The position numbers and the translations under genes are program-made. The notes beneath the pieces were generated by a model, which was given only the letters and a program-made list of their open reading frames with translations, was not told the DNA's origin and ran no database searches. Below are positions 52,093 through 62,100 of a stretch of DNA of 64,000 nucleotides, in pieces. The stretch comes from Bacteroides sp. 214 (GTDB lineage Bacteria > Bacteroidota > Bacteroidia > Bacteroidales > Bacteroidaceae): assembly GCF_010501015.1 (NCBI RefSeq), contig NZ_QVML01000002.1:460403-524402 (forward strand). Direction: 5' to 3'. The first letter of the stretch is position 1. Each line of letters begins with the position of its first letter.

Positions 52093-53025
52093 ATGGAATA
52101 TAGACCAATCGGAAAAACAGGAATGAATGTTTCCAACATCAGTTTCGGCGCCTCTTCTCTCGGCGGCGTATTTCACTCTATTAAGGAAGAAGAAGGTATT
52201 AACGCGGTACATACCGCAGTAGATAGTGGTATAAACTTTATCGATGTATCACCCTATTACGGTCATCTCAAAGCCGAAATCGTGTTGGGTAAAGCACTTA
52301 AAGAGATAGAGCGGAGTCGTTATTACTTATCTACTAAAGTAGGTCGTTATGGTAAAGATGGTGTAAACTCGTGGGATTATTCCGCAAAGCGAAGCATTGA
52401 AAGCGTTTATGAGAGTATGGAGCGTCTGCATGTAGACTATATCGACCTCATCAATGTACACGACATTGAGTTTGCCGATCTCGAACAAATTTGCAACGAA
52501 ACTCTTCCGGCATTGGTAGAACTACGTGATAAAGGAATTGTAAAGCATGTTGGAATTACCAACCTCACATTACGTCATTTTAAGTATGTCATTGACCACG
52601 TGCCCGCGGGTACTGTGGAGAGTGTGCTCTCATTTTGTCATTACTGTCTCAATGACGATGCGCTGACAGATTACCTCGACTATTTTGAAGCTAATGAAAT
52701 AGGTGTTATCAATGCCTCGCCTTTTTCTATGGGGTTACTAACCGAGCGTGGTGCACCCGATTGGCATCCTGCCCCCGCACCTTTGCAACGCCTTTGTAGA
52801 AAAGCCGCACAACATTGCAAGGGACAAGGCAAGTCCATAGAGCAATTAGCTGTGAAATTTTCCGCCTCTAATCCGCGTATAGCAACTACGCTCTTCAGTA
52901 CTACCCGCGCAGAAGCAGTATTAGAGAACATAGCATGGACAAATGCACCTCTCGACGAAACATTATTAAAAGAAGTAAGCCACATCCTTGAACCCGGTTT
53001 TCGTGATACATGGCTCAATAGTTAA
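52093..53025 (+). CDS. Aldo/keto reductase, L-galactose dehydrogenase type
   Basis: 310 residues. Catalytic residues: Asp/Tyr in FIDVSPYYGH, Lys in LSTKVGRYG, His in INVHDIEF. The strings ASPFSMGLLTERGAPDWHPA closely follow plant-type L-galactose 1-dehydrogenase. It would oxidise L-galactose (or L-fucose) to the lactone. The next two genes supply lactonase and L-galactonate dehydrogenase. Confidence 0.85.
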   Translation: MEYRPIGKTGMNVSNISFGASSLGGVFHSIKEEEGINAVHTAVDSGINFIDVSPYYGHLKAEIVLGKALKEIERSRYYLSTKVGRYGKDGVNSWDYSAKRSIESVYESMERLHVDYIDLINVHDIEFADLEQICNETLPALVELRDKGIVKHVGITNLTLRHFKYVIDHVPAGTVESVLSFCHYCLNDDALTDYLDYFEANEIGVINASPFSMGLLTERGAPDWHPAPAPLQRLCRKAAQHCKGQGKSIEQLAVKFSASNPRIATTLFSTTRAEAVLENIAWTNAPLDETLLKEVSHILEPGFRDTWLNS

Positions 53026-53046
53026 TCCTTAAAACAGCATAGTTGG

Positions 53047-54063
53047 ATGAAAGCAATCAGTATACTGGGCGAACGAAATGTAGCCCTTACCGAAAGAGAA
53101 AGACCACAAGTCGGAAACGGCGAAGTGTTAATCAAGATAGCGTATGTGGGCTTTTGCGGCTCAGATTTGAATACGTATTTGGGTAAAAATCCTATGGTTA
53201 AACTGCCGGTTATTCCCGGTCATGAAATAGGTGCGATAGTGGAAGAGATAGGTGCAAATGTACCTGATACAATTCGAAAAGGTATGCCGTGTACGGTAAA
53301 TCCTTATACCAGTTGTGGCCATTGTCCTTCGTGTCGCAACGGAAGACCCAATGCATGTCAATTTAATCAAACTTTTGGAGTACAGCGTGATGGTGCTATG
53401 TGCGAGTATATCGCTGTGCCTTGGCAAAAAGTATTGGTAGATAATACCCTGACTCCTCGTCAGTTTGCTTTGGTAGAGCCAATGAGTGTGGGCTTTCATG
53501 CAGTATCTCGCGCACAGGTAACAGACCTCGATGTGGTTATGGTTATTGGTTGCGGAATGATTGGTGTGGGGGCTATTGTGCGTGCTGTACTTCGTGGTGC
53601 TCGTGTTGTTGCTGTAGATGTAGATGATGAAAAGCTTATGCTGGCACGTCAGTTGGGTGCCCACTATGCAATAAACTCCGCTACCGAAGATGTACATGCG
53701 CGTCTGCAGGAGATAACAGAGAATGCAGGGCCCGATGTAGTGATAGAAGCTGTTGGTGCTCCTGTTACTTATCAGTTGGCAATTAATGAGGTAGCTTTCA
53801 CTGGTAGGGTTATTTGTATTGGCTATGCTAAGTCTGATGTTTCTTTTGAAACCAAATACTTTGTGATGAAAGAATTGGATATTCGTGGTTCGCGCAATGC
53901 CATGCCCGAAGATTTCCGGGCTGTTATTGAGTATATGAAACGCGATGCGGCAAATATCGAGAGGTTAATCAGCGGTGTATATGCTCCCGAGCAAGCCAAA
54001 GAGGTATTGGATACTTGGGCAGCCAATTCCGGTAAGGTGTTCCGAATTTTAATCAAATTCTAA
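53047..54063 (+). CDS. Zinc alcohol dehydrogenase, L-galactonate 5-dehydrogenase type
   Basis: 338 residues. Catalytic zinc: Cys in GFCGSDLNTY, His/Glu in PGHEIGAIV. Structural zinc: TSCGHCPSCRNGRPNAC. NAD site: VIGCGMIGVGAIVRAVL. It probably oxidises L-galactonate to D-tagaturonate. It lies 21 bases after the reductase gene. Confidence 0.82.
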   Translation: MKAISILGERNVALTERERPQVGNGEVLIKIAYVGFCGSDLNTYLGKNPMVKLPVIPGHEIGAIVEEIGANVPDTIRKGMPCTVNPYTSCGHCPSCRNGRPNACQFNQTFGVQRDGAMCEYIAVPWQKVLVDNTLTPRQFALVEPMSVGFHAVSRAQVTDLDVVMVIGCGMIGVGAIVRAVLRGARVVAVDVDDEKLMLARQLGAHYAINSATEDVHARLQEITENAGPDVVIEAVGAPVTYQLAINEVAFTGRVICIGYAKSDVSFETKYFVMKELDIRGSRNAMPEDFRAVIEYMKRDAANIERLISGVYAPEQAKEVLDTWAANSGKVFRILIKF

Positions 54064-54068
54064 CGTAT

Positions 54069-54992
54069 ATGGATTATCGTATTGTTGATGCACATGCGCA
54101 TCTGTGGTTGCGGCAAGATGCTGTGGTAGATGGAAAAACAATCAAAACTATGGAGAATGGAAAGTCGTTCTTTATGGATGAAGTACGTCAGATGCTTCCT
54201 CCTTTTATGATTGATGGGCAAAACAGTGCCGAAGTCTTTCTTTCTAACATGGATTATGCGCAAGTTTCTGCGGCCGTTATTACACAAGAGTATATTGATG
54301 GGCTACAGAATGACTATTTGTGGCAGGTGCAACAGCAATACCCAGAACGTTTTCTTTGCTGCGGCATGGTGGACGCTCGCCAACCGGGTTATTTCATACA
54401 TGGCAAGGCATTGATAGAACAAGGCTTCCGGGGAATTAAGATACCTGCTCAACGCTTACTCCTTCCTGAGGGCAGGGTGTGGCTTACCTCCGACGAAATG
54501 ATGAAACTTTTTCATCTCATGGAAGAAAAGGATATCTTTCTCTCCATCGATTTAGCCGATGGCACGGAGCAAGTAGCAGAGATGGAAGAGATTATTGCCG
54601 AGTGTCCTTCTTTACGTATAGCAATAGGGCACTTTGCAATGGTAACTCGTCCGCAATGGCAGGAACAAATCAAGTTGGCGCGACATAAAAACGTTATGAT
54701 TGAATCGGGCGGCATTACGTGGTTGTTCAATGATGAATTTTATCCGTTTCGTGGTGCAGTACTTGCTATTAAAGAATCGGCAGAACTTGTGGGTATGGAT
54801 AAATTAATGTGGGGCTCGGACTATCCGCGAACTATTGCAGCAATAACTTATCGGATGTCGTATGATTTTGTAACAAAGTCGGACTTGATGACGCAAGAAG
54901 AAAAAGCGGCATTTCTTGGAGAGAACGCACAGCGGTTTTATGGGCTTGGAGAGTTAGTAGCGCTTCCTTATATTAAGAATATGTCGGAGTAA
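54069..54992 (+). CDS. Amidohydrolase-family lactonase (cog3618 type)
   Basis: 307 residues. HxH-like VDAHAHLWLR, IKIPAQRLLL (Lys region), IAIGHFAM and LMWGSDYPRT (Asp). This group opens sugar lactones such as L-fucono- or L-galactono-lactone. It lies 5 bases after the dehydrogenase gene. Confidence 0.83.
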   Translation: MDYRIVDAHAHLWLRQDAVVDGKTIKTMENGKSFFMDEVRQMLPPFMIDGQNSAEVFLSNMDYAQVSAAVITQEYIDGLQNDYLWQVQQQYPERFLCCGMVDARQPGYFIHGKALIEQGFRGIKIPAQRLLLPEGRVWLTSDEMMKLFHLMEEKDIFLSIDLADGTEQVAEMEEIIAECPSLRIAIGHFAMVTRPQWQEQIKLARHKNVMIESGGITWLFNDEFYPFRGAVLAIKESAELVGMDKLMWGSDYPRTIAAITYRMSYDFVTKSDLMTQEEKAAFLGENAQRFYGLGELVALPYIKNMSE

Positions 54993-55071
54993 GTGTACAA
55001 AATTGTATCTTAAAGCTACAAATCTACATCTCTTCTTATCTTTACAACCTTGCTTTGATTTTTTTTAATCC

Positions 55072-55079
55072 TACCTTTG
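55072..55079 (+). promoter_or_regulatory. -7 box (TACCTTTG) of the PL22-like gene
   Basis: TACCTTTG followed by GAGAAGG. It lies at the start of the longer frame from 55077, so the true start is ATG 55119. Confidence 0.7.
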
Positions 55080-55118
55080 GAGAAGGCTTTTGCCTTTAAC
55101 CAATTAAACATCAACAGG

Positions 55119-56402
55119 ATGAAAACATTCAACTCATTTACGGCATTATTTGCTGTTTTGCTGCTTTTTACTGTAAGCAGTCTGCATGCACAGATAGGAA
55201 GACGTTTCCCTTCGGAAATGTTTACCTACAACGATTCCATAACGGGCCTTCCCGTTAAAGTACTTACCAATAGTCCCGAATTTAGCGATACACGCATTTA
55301 CCAAACGCATCCGCAATGGTCGTACGATAATAAATATATTGCCTTCCGCTCACAACGAAGTGGTAACGGACAACTCTTCTTTGTACACGAAACCACAGGC
55401 GAAATCATTCAGATAACCGACGGCGAAGGACGAAGTGGCGAATACAACCTTTCGCGCAAGAAGGGATTGTTGTATTTTACGCGAAAGCTGAAAGATCAAC
55501 CTGCTCAAGTCATAGAACTGGATACAGACAGAGTACTTGCCGATAGTGAAAAAGGCACTATGAAACACCACACCGCTTACGAACGTGTTGTTAGCGTGTG
55601 GCCCGATTCACTCAGCATATCAGGAGGTATGGGGCTAGACGTGGAAGAAGACTTGCTTTATGTAGGGGTTACCCCTCCCTATAATGTCGAAACGTGGCAA
55701 AATCCTATTGATGATACCAATCATCGCATAAAAAATCATCCCGGTGGTATTCGTATTCTGGATGTGAAAACGGGTGAAATTCGCAAAGCCTTCGATGTCG
55801 ATTTTACGATGGGGCATGTACAAGCCAGTCCGTTTGTTACGCGTGAGATTGTATTTTGCCATGAAACAGGAGGAGACTCGCCGCAACGTATGTGGTTTGG
55901 TGATATGGCTGCCAATAGCTATCGCCCGCTTTACATTGAATCGGATTATGAATGGGTGACACACGAAACCATAGTCGATGCCAATCATGTTTATTTTAAT
56001 GTGTTGTGTCACTTGGACCGGCTGAAAACGAAACCTTCGGGCATCTTTTCGGTTAATCTGCGCAACGGACATGTACGTGTGATTGGACAAGTCTTTACTG
56101 GTAATGTAAATGATGACTTGAAGAGTATCCCGGCGCAAACAAATAGCTTTTGGCATTGCAACGGTTCGCAAGATGGACAGTGGGCAGCGGGCGATGACTT
56201 CAAAGGAAATGTAACACTCGTTAATGTGAAGACCGGAGAGATGCATTTGCTTACTACCGGACATGTGATGAAACCAAATCATGCACATCCTTATTTCAGC
56301 TTAGACAATAAAAAAGTATTGATACAATCGGGCAAACTCTCGGAGGGCAAACGATTGGCAGTGATGATTATTGATATTCCCGAATCATTCTACAAGGAAT
56401 GA
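55119..56402 (+). CDS. Exported beta-propeller protein, oligogalacturonate-lyase-like (PL22)
   Basis: 427 residues from ATG 55119. Signal peptide ending LHAQ. Propeller repeats such as THPQWSYDNKYIAFRSQR, GSQDGQWAAGDD and HAHPYFSLDNKKVLIQS. The His-rich blade ends fit PL22-like lyases. Likely periplasmic. Neighbouring L-galactose genes suggest a role in a plant or algal polysaccharide; substrate unproven. Confidence 0.75.
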   Translation: MKTFNSFTALFAVLLLFTVSSLHAQIGRRFPSEMFTYNDSITGLPVKVLTNSPEFSDTRIYQTHPQWSYDNKYIAFRSQRSGNGQLFFVHETTGEIIQITDGEGRSGEYNLSRKKGLLYFTRKLKDQPAQVIELDTDRVLADSEKGTMKHHTAYERVVSVWPDSLSISGGMGLDVEEDLLYVGVTPPYNVETWQNPIDDTNHRIKNHPGGIRILDVKTGEIRKAFDVDFTMGHVQASPFVTREIVFCHETGGDSPQRMWFGDMAANSYRPLYIESDYEWVTHETIVDANHVYFNVLCHLDRLKTKPSGIFSVNLRNGHVRVIGQVFTGNVNDDLKSIPAQTNSFWHCNGSQDGQWAAGDDFKGNVTLVNVKTGEMHLLTTGHVMKPNHAHPYFSLDNKKVLIQSGKLSEGKRLAVMIIDIPESFYKE

Positions 56403-56429
56403 TGGAAAGCCATACAACTCATAAAAAAT

Positions 56430-56460
56430 CCCAGTGTATTTTGAAGTAAAATATACTGGG
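56430..56460 (+). terminator. Hairpin after the PL22-like gene
   Basis: CCCAGTGTATTTT (56430-56442) and AAAATATACTGGG (56448-56460), then GTTT. The rest of 56403-56700 shows only an A/T-rich stretch and the promoter box TATATTTA (56662-56669). Confidence 0.6.
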
Positions 56461-56700
56461 GTTTCCGGCTGCCTATAATTTGAAATACATAATCAAAATG
56501 AAAAATAAAATTGAATTCGTTGCTTTTTTTCTAACATAAAAAACAGCCCGAAAATAAGTAATGAAGACTTTGTGAGGGCAAAAAGGTGAAAAAAACGCGC
56601 ACAAAAAGTAGATTATTTACCACAATTACCATTGCCATACGTTTGATAATCTCTTCTATTGTATATTTACCAACGAACAACTCAAATTTAGAATAACGTC

Positions 56701-59106
56701 ATGGCAAATAACACTACTGTATTTAAACGATTTTTCTTAATCACGGTTATTATAATTACACTGCCTTCACTGGCTTTTTCGCAAACGCTTAAAAATTCCG
56801 TTCTCCATTATTTCAAATTATTGGAAAGTGCGCCGCAAGAGAAACTCTATCTACACATTGATAAATCTTTTTATGCTGCCGGAGAGAACATTTGGTTTAA
56901 AGGATATTTGCAAGATGCCATCACGCATAGTAGTGTTACTACCAGCAACTACATTATAGTAGAATTGACTAATCGTGATAACAAGGTGCTGTTGCGGAAG
57001 AAAATAAGGCGAGAGGGTGATGGATTTATCGGCTCTATTCCTCTTGCGGCTAATATACCCGAAGGATATTATACCTTACGTGGTTACTCCAATTGGATGC
57101 TTAACGCCGGACCAGAGTTTATCTATTCGCGCAATATACAGGTGGTGAATTCCATAGATGTAAATAAACAAGCTATATTGGAGTATAAGGAGAAAGAGGG
57201 AGACTCCTTTCTATCTTGCTTAGCAGATGATTATGCCGTGACTTTCTTTCCGGAAGGCGGCGAGTTGCTGGATGGCGTTCCACAACAGGTAGCATTTAAA
57301 GTTCAAGGTTTTGATGGATTGTCGAAGGAGCTACAAGGGCGGGTTTATACAGATCGGGGAGATACCGTAGCTTACCTAAGAACAGAACATGACGGAATGG
57401 GCGTTTTTAGTTTGTTGCCATCTGCCAATGAAGTCTATTATGCCGATTTGTTTACAGTGAGCGGGGTGCGAAAACAAGTTGCATTACCTGAAGTAAAAAA
57501 AGTGGGAGTAGGGATATCTGTAGCACGTACCCGGCAAGGTATACTCTATACTGTACAACACACACCGGCCACAGATTTTCCTGAAGGCTTGTCTTTGGTT
57601 GTTCATACACGTGGTGCTGTCAAACTGTTTCGTACCATTACATCCGAGTCCCTTAAAGGAATACTACCAACAGATTTCTTCGACGACGGAATTAGTCATT
57701 TTTTACTTATAAACGAGGAGGGGGTAGCGGTTAGTGAGCGATTGTTCTTTTCATGGGCTCCACAATCTGTTTGGAGCATCACACCCGATAAAGAGGAGTA
57801 CGGGCAAAGGGAAAAAGTAACAGTGACCATTGAAGCCAAAAGAAACACAGGAGAGCCTATTGACGGAACATTCTCGGTAAGTATAACCGATGCCGGGCTA
57901 ATACCTGTAGATTCACTTTGCAATCATATTCAGTCCAACCTGTTACTGACCTCCGACCTCAAAGGATATATAGAGAATCCGGGATATTATTTCTTCGGCG
58001 ACCGTAAGATTAAAGACAGACATCTTGATTTGTTGATGCTTACACACGGTTGGCGTAGATTTACTATGGATAAGTTGACCGGAAAGCCACAACTTAATAT
58101 GGAACACTATATCGAAGTGAGTCAAAGTATTAGCGGGCGTGTACGTGGGTTAACAGGAAAAGCTAAAAATGCTCCTGTCAGCGCATTTTCCTTAAAGGGA
58201 CTTATTCATCAAACAGCTATGACCAACGAGAACGGTGAATTTGTGATTGCAGATATCAACTTTCCCGAAAAAACACGTCTTTTTGTACAGGCACGCACGG
58301 CACGAGGGGGAGGAAACCTTGAGGTTACGGTAGATTCCTTGGCATTTGCTCCACCTTATAATAAAGAGCCGTTTCCCAACATACTTCCTCAAGTGAAATC
58401 AGATTTCCTGATAAATACACGTAAATCGTACTTTGCCGATGGTGGCGAACAGGTATATCATCTACACGAAGTAACCATAACCGGTAAACGAAAGAAACAA
58501 AACGAAAACAGTTTCTACGACAGCATGTCCAAAGAAGTTATTACTGAAGATGATATTGCCGACGCTGGTTATGTGGATATATACGATTTGTTACTTCGTA
58601 TTCCGGGTATAGAAAGGGATGAAAACACAATTCTCTATCGGCAGAATAAACCAATCTTGGTGGTTGACAATATTATCTACGATCAAGAAGATGGAGTTAG
58701 TGTGCTGGATGATTTTTATCTCAACGACATAGAACAGGTAAATCTGCTGACCAATGTGCAAGCTACCAATATGTTTGGTGCACAAGGTTCCTACGGTGCT
58801 ATTCTCTTTGAATTGAAGCGCGGAATAAATCAACAAAGTCGGATGAAACCGAAAGGAGCTCTTTGGATTATGCCATTAGGATACAGTACTTACACCGAAT
58901 TCTACCATCCCGTATATGATACACCTGAGAAGAAAAACAATCCCAAACCGGATCTACGTACAACCATTTACTGGAATCCGGCATTGACGCTAGATACAGA
59001 GGGTAAAGCTATTATTGAATACTACACGCCCGACCGGAAAGCACCTCAGCATATTATCATTGAAGGGGTGGCTGCAGATGGGAGTGTGCTTCGCGGTACT
59101 CGGTAG
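56701..59106 (+). CDS. Large exported protein with MG2-like domains and TonB-plug-like domain
   Basis: 801 residues. Signal peptide ends at AFSQ. EKLYLHIDKSFYAAGENIWF and IPEGYYTLRGYSNWMLN are MG2-type blocks; later ISGRVRGLTGKAKNAP is a carboxypeptidase-like repeat. At about 630-720 there is a plug-like segment (IYDLLLRIPGIERDENTILY, RQNKPILVVDN) as in TonB-dependent receptors, but no barrel. It ends overlapping the sensor gene's 3' end by 50 bases. Envelope role; exact function unknown. Confidence 0.75.
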   Translation: MANNTTVFKRFFLITVIIITLPSLAFSQTLKNSVLHYFKLLESAPQEKLYLHIDKSFYAAGENIWFKGYLQDAITHSSVTTSNYIIVELTNRDNKVLLRKKIRREGDGFIGSIPLAANIPEGYYTLRGYSNWMLNAGPEFIYSRNIQVVNSIDVNKQAILEYKEKEGDSFLSCLADDYAVTFFPEGGELLDGVPQQVAFKVQGFDGLSKELQGRVYTDRGDTVAYLRTEHDGMGVFSLLPSANEVYYADLFTVSGVRKQVALPEVKKVGVGISVARTRQGILYTVQHTPATDFPEGLSLVVHTRGAVKLFRTITSESLKGILPTDFFDDGISHFLLINEEGVAVSERLFFSWAPQSVWSITPDKEEYGQREKVTVTIEAKRNTGEPIDGTFSVSITDAGLIPVDSLCNHIQSNLLLTSDLKGYIENPGYYFFGDRKIKDRHLDLLMLTHGWRRFTMDKLTGKPQLNMEHYIEVSQSISGRVRGLTGKAKNAPVSAFSLKGLIHQTAMTNENGEFVIADINFPEKTRLFVQARTARGGGNLEVTVDSLAFAPPYNKEPFPNILPQVKSDFLINTRKSYFADGGEQVYHLHEVTITGKRKKQNENSFYDSMSKEVITEDDIADAGYVDIYDLLLRIPGIERDENTILYRQNKPILVVDNIIYDQEDGVSVLDDFYLNDIEQVNLLTNVQATNMFGAQGSYGAILFELKRGINQQSRMKPKGALWIMPLGYSTYTEFYHPVYDTPEKKNNPKPDLRTTIYWNPALTLDTEGKAIIEYYTPDRKAPQHIIIEGVAADGSVLRGTR

Positions 59107-62100
59107 GCGATACTCCATACTGTATTTTAAAACATTTGCTGAAATAGTGCGAATCATTAAACCCTACCTGAAAAGCTATTTGCGACATGTTCAGGTCGCT
59201 GGTTCTAATAAGTTCTGCGGCATGTTTTAAGCGTGTCTCTTTGAGATATTCTACCGGAGATAGTCCGGTAAGGCTACGTATCTTTTTAGCAAAGATCGTG
59301 CGACTCATACCTACCTCTTGCGACAAATCTTCTATCTTCAGGTTACCATTACTCAAGTGTTTATTGAGCGACTTGATGAGGCGATTCATAAACATTTGTG
59401 TGTTGGAGGTAACGGTGGAAGTAATAGAATCTATAGGTAACTCTTGAGTTAGTGTCGAGTTACAATAGTATTGTTGTAGCTTTTTGCGCTGCTCTAAGAT
59501 GTTCTGTATGCGAACTTTGAGATAATCAGCATTAAAAGGTTTGGTTATGTAATCATCTGCACCGAGTTCTATTCCTTCTATTTGATTTTCGACAGCAGTT
59601 TTTGAAGTAAGCAGAACTACAGGAATGTGGCTGGTGTTGGCATTTTGTCTGAGCTCGCGCAACATTTCAATACCATCTTTCTCGGGCATCATCACATCAC
59701 TGATAATGATATCTGGTATTTGTTCTGATGCCTGATTCATTCCTTCCATACCATTGCCGGCTTCAATAACATGGAAATCGGTGGCAAAAAAAGTGTGTAG
59801 AAAGCTTCGTAATTCTTGATTGTCTTCTACTATAAGAATCGTTTTTTTCTCCTCTGCAGTTTCGGATGTTTCTTCTTTGTGTTGATTCGTAATGGAGTCG
59901 TTCTCTTTTTGCGATGTTAAGAGACTGGCAATATCGGTATTATATGTGTAGATAGATGTTTCTTCTACCTCCACAAAGATCGTTTTTTCATCAAAGTGCT
60001 TTTTCCCTTTCTTTAATGCGATGATGAAAGTACTACCTTTGTCGGACTCACTTTCGAGAGAGATTGTTCCACGATGCATTTCTACCAATTCTTTTGCTAG
60101 CGAGAGCCCTATACCCGTACTTGCTTGGTTGAACGGATTGGCAGCTTCTGCCGTTTCAAAGCGTTCAAATAAATGTTTCTGTTTATCTTTGGAGATACCA
60201 ATGCCTTGATCGCACACGCGGACAATAATGTCCAAATTCTCTTCTGTTATAATCACTTTGATTTCTCTGCCTTGTGGAGTATATTTAAACGCATTGGCCA
60301 GCAAGTTAAAGAATATTTTCTCTAATTTATCAATATCTGCCCATACGGTAATGGGGGTATTGGTGGTTTCCAACTCGAATGTTATTTGCGACTCTTCTGC
60401 CAATGATTCGAAGTACCCCATCACATGGCGAAGGAACGAAACTAACTCCAATGATTGTACACGCATTTTCATCTTCCGGTTTTCTATCTTGCGGAAGTCC
60501 AGAATTTGATTAACGAGATAAGTCATGCGACTGATGTTGCGGTCTACTAATCGCAGCTGATGTTGTATGCCAGGTTGTAGTGTGTGATGTTCCAAAATGT
60601 TTTTTACCGGAGCGGAGATAAGTGTGAGCGGTGTGCGCAATTCGTGCGAGATGTTGGTAAAGAACTTCAGCTTTAGCTCGGAGAGTTTCTTTTCCATATC
60701 TACTTCGTGTCGCAACCGGAAGAAAGTAAACAGTACATAAACAATACCCAGTACTACAATAATAAATATAATCAAGTAAAGAAAATATGCCCATGGCGTT
60801 TCCCAGAAAGAGGGTAGTATGCGGATAGGGAGCCTACGCACACCGTCTGTCCACACACCATCACTATTGGTGGAGCGAACTTCCAATACATAATCACCTT
60901 TGGGTATGTTGGTATAATTGGCAACATTGTTTTTCCCAGCTTGATTCCACTGCTTTTCAAACCCCTGTAGCCTATACGTATACGAAATACGATAGGAGTC
61001 ACTCAGGTCAAGTGCAGCAAAACGGATGCTAAATGACTTTTGCTTGTGAGTTAGTACAAGTTGTTTGGTGTCGTCAATAGTTACATTTAAAACATCAGAT
61101 TCGTCGCCGGGCAACACAACCTGATCGGCAAGTTGCAGCTGGGTAAAAACGATCGAAGGTTCGTAAACAGACTTATGTACCATTTCGGGTTGAAACCATA
61201 GTAGTCCCTGTTGGGTATTGAAAAAGAGTGCGCCACTGGCTGCCGAATAACAACCGGCACCTTCGTTAAACCTGATGGGCTCGGGGAACTCCTTACTGGT
61301 ATAGTTCTCTATCTCTTCTGTTGTAGGGTTGAATTTGCATAATCCTTCCATAGTAGATATCCAGAGGTTACCATCGCCGTCTTCACCCATAGTCATAAGA
61401 ATATTAGAGAGTAAGCCTTCCTCTTTGGTGTATGTCTTGAAGCGTGCTTTTCCATTATCTATTGTAAGCAGTTTGTTTAATCCTCCACCAAAGGTTGCTA
61501 CAAAGAGTTCGCCTTGCCGGGTAGGGGTAATGTATTGTATTTCGTTATTGCTGAGGCTCAGCGAATCGTTGGGGGTGTATTGAATGAGGTTGAATTTGAG
61601 CAGCGAAGGGTGCTCAAACTTTTCGGGAAACTGTATGAGCCCGTTGGAGGTAGCAAGCCATAAGTATCCTTGTTGATCGGATGTAATATGTTTGGTGCGC
61701 AAATAACCTTGTGCAGGATAATTTTTCAGTTCATTGCGGTAGTTGATAAAGCGACATGTACCATCTGACTGGCGTTGCAGATAATTTATGCCTCCGTTGA
61801 GTGTGGCAAACCACAGTCGATCCTGGCTGTCCTTATGCACATGGTATACATCGTTGTCGCTGAGGCTATAAATATCCTCGCTGTTTGTTTGGTATCGTGT
61901 CAGACGAAAAGTATTGGGACTACCACCCGGATGAGCAGCTATAAGTCCATGTTTTTTTATCCCTATCCAAATGGTTCCATCTTTATCTTGTGCCATACCA
62001 CAAGGCACCACGCGCAGTGTATTATTGTTTTTGGAGATTGTTCCGTCTTCCTGAAGGTATCCCAAGAAATGATGTTTCTTATTATATATGGCAATTCCTT

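Noticed and set aside
52680..53018. 112-codon reverse frame in the reductase gene
   Set aside because: Shadow of a well-supported gene.
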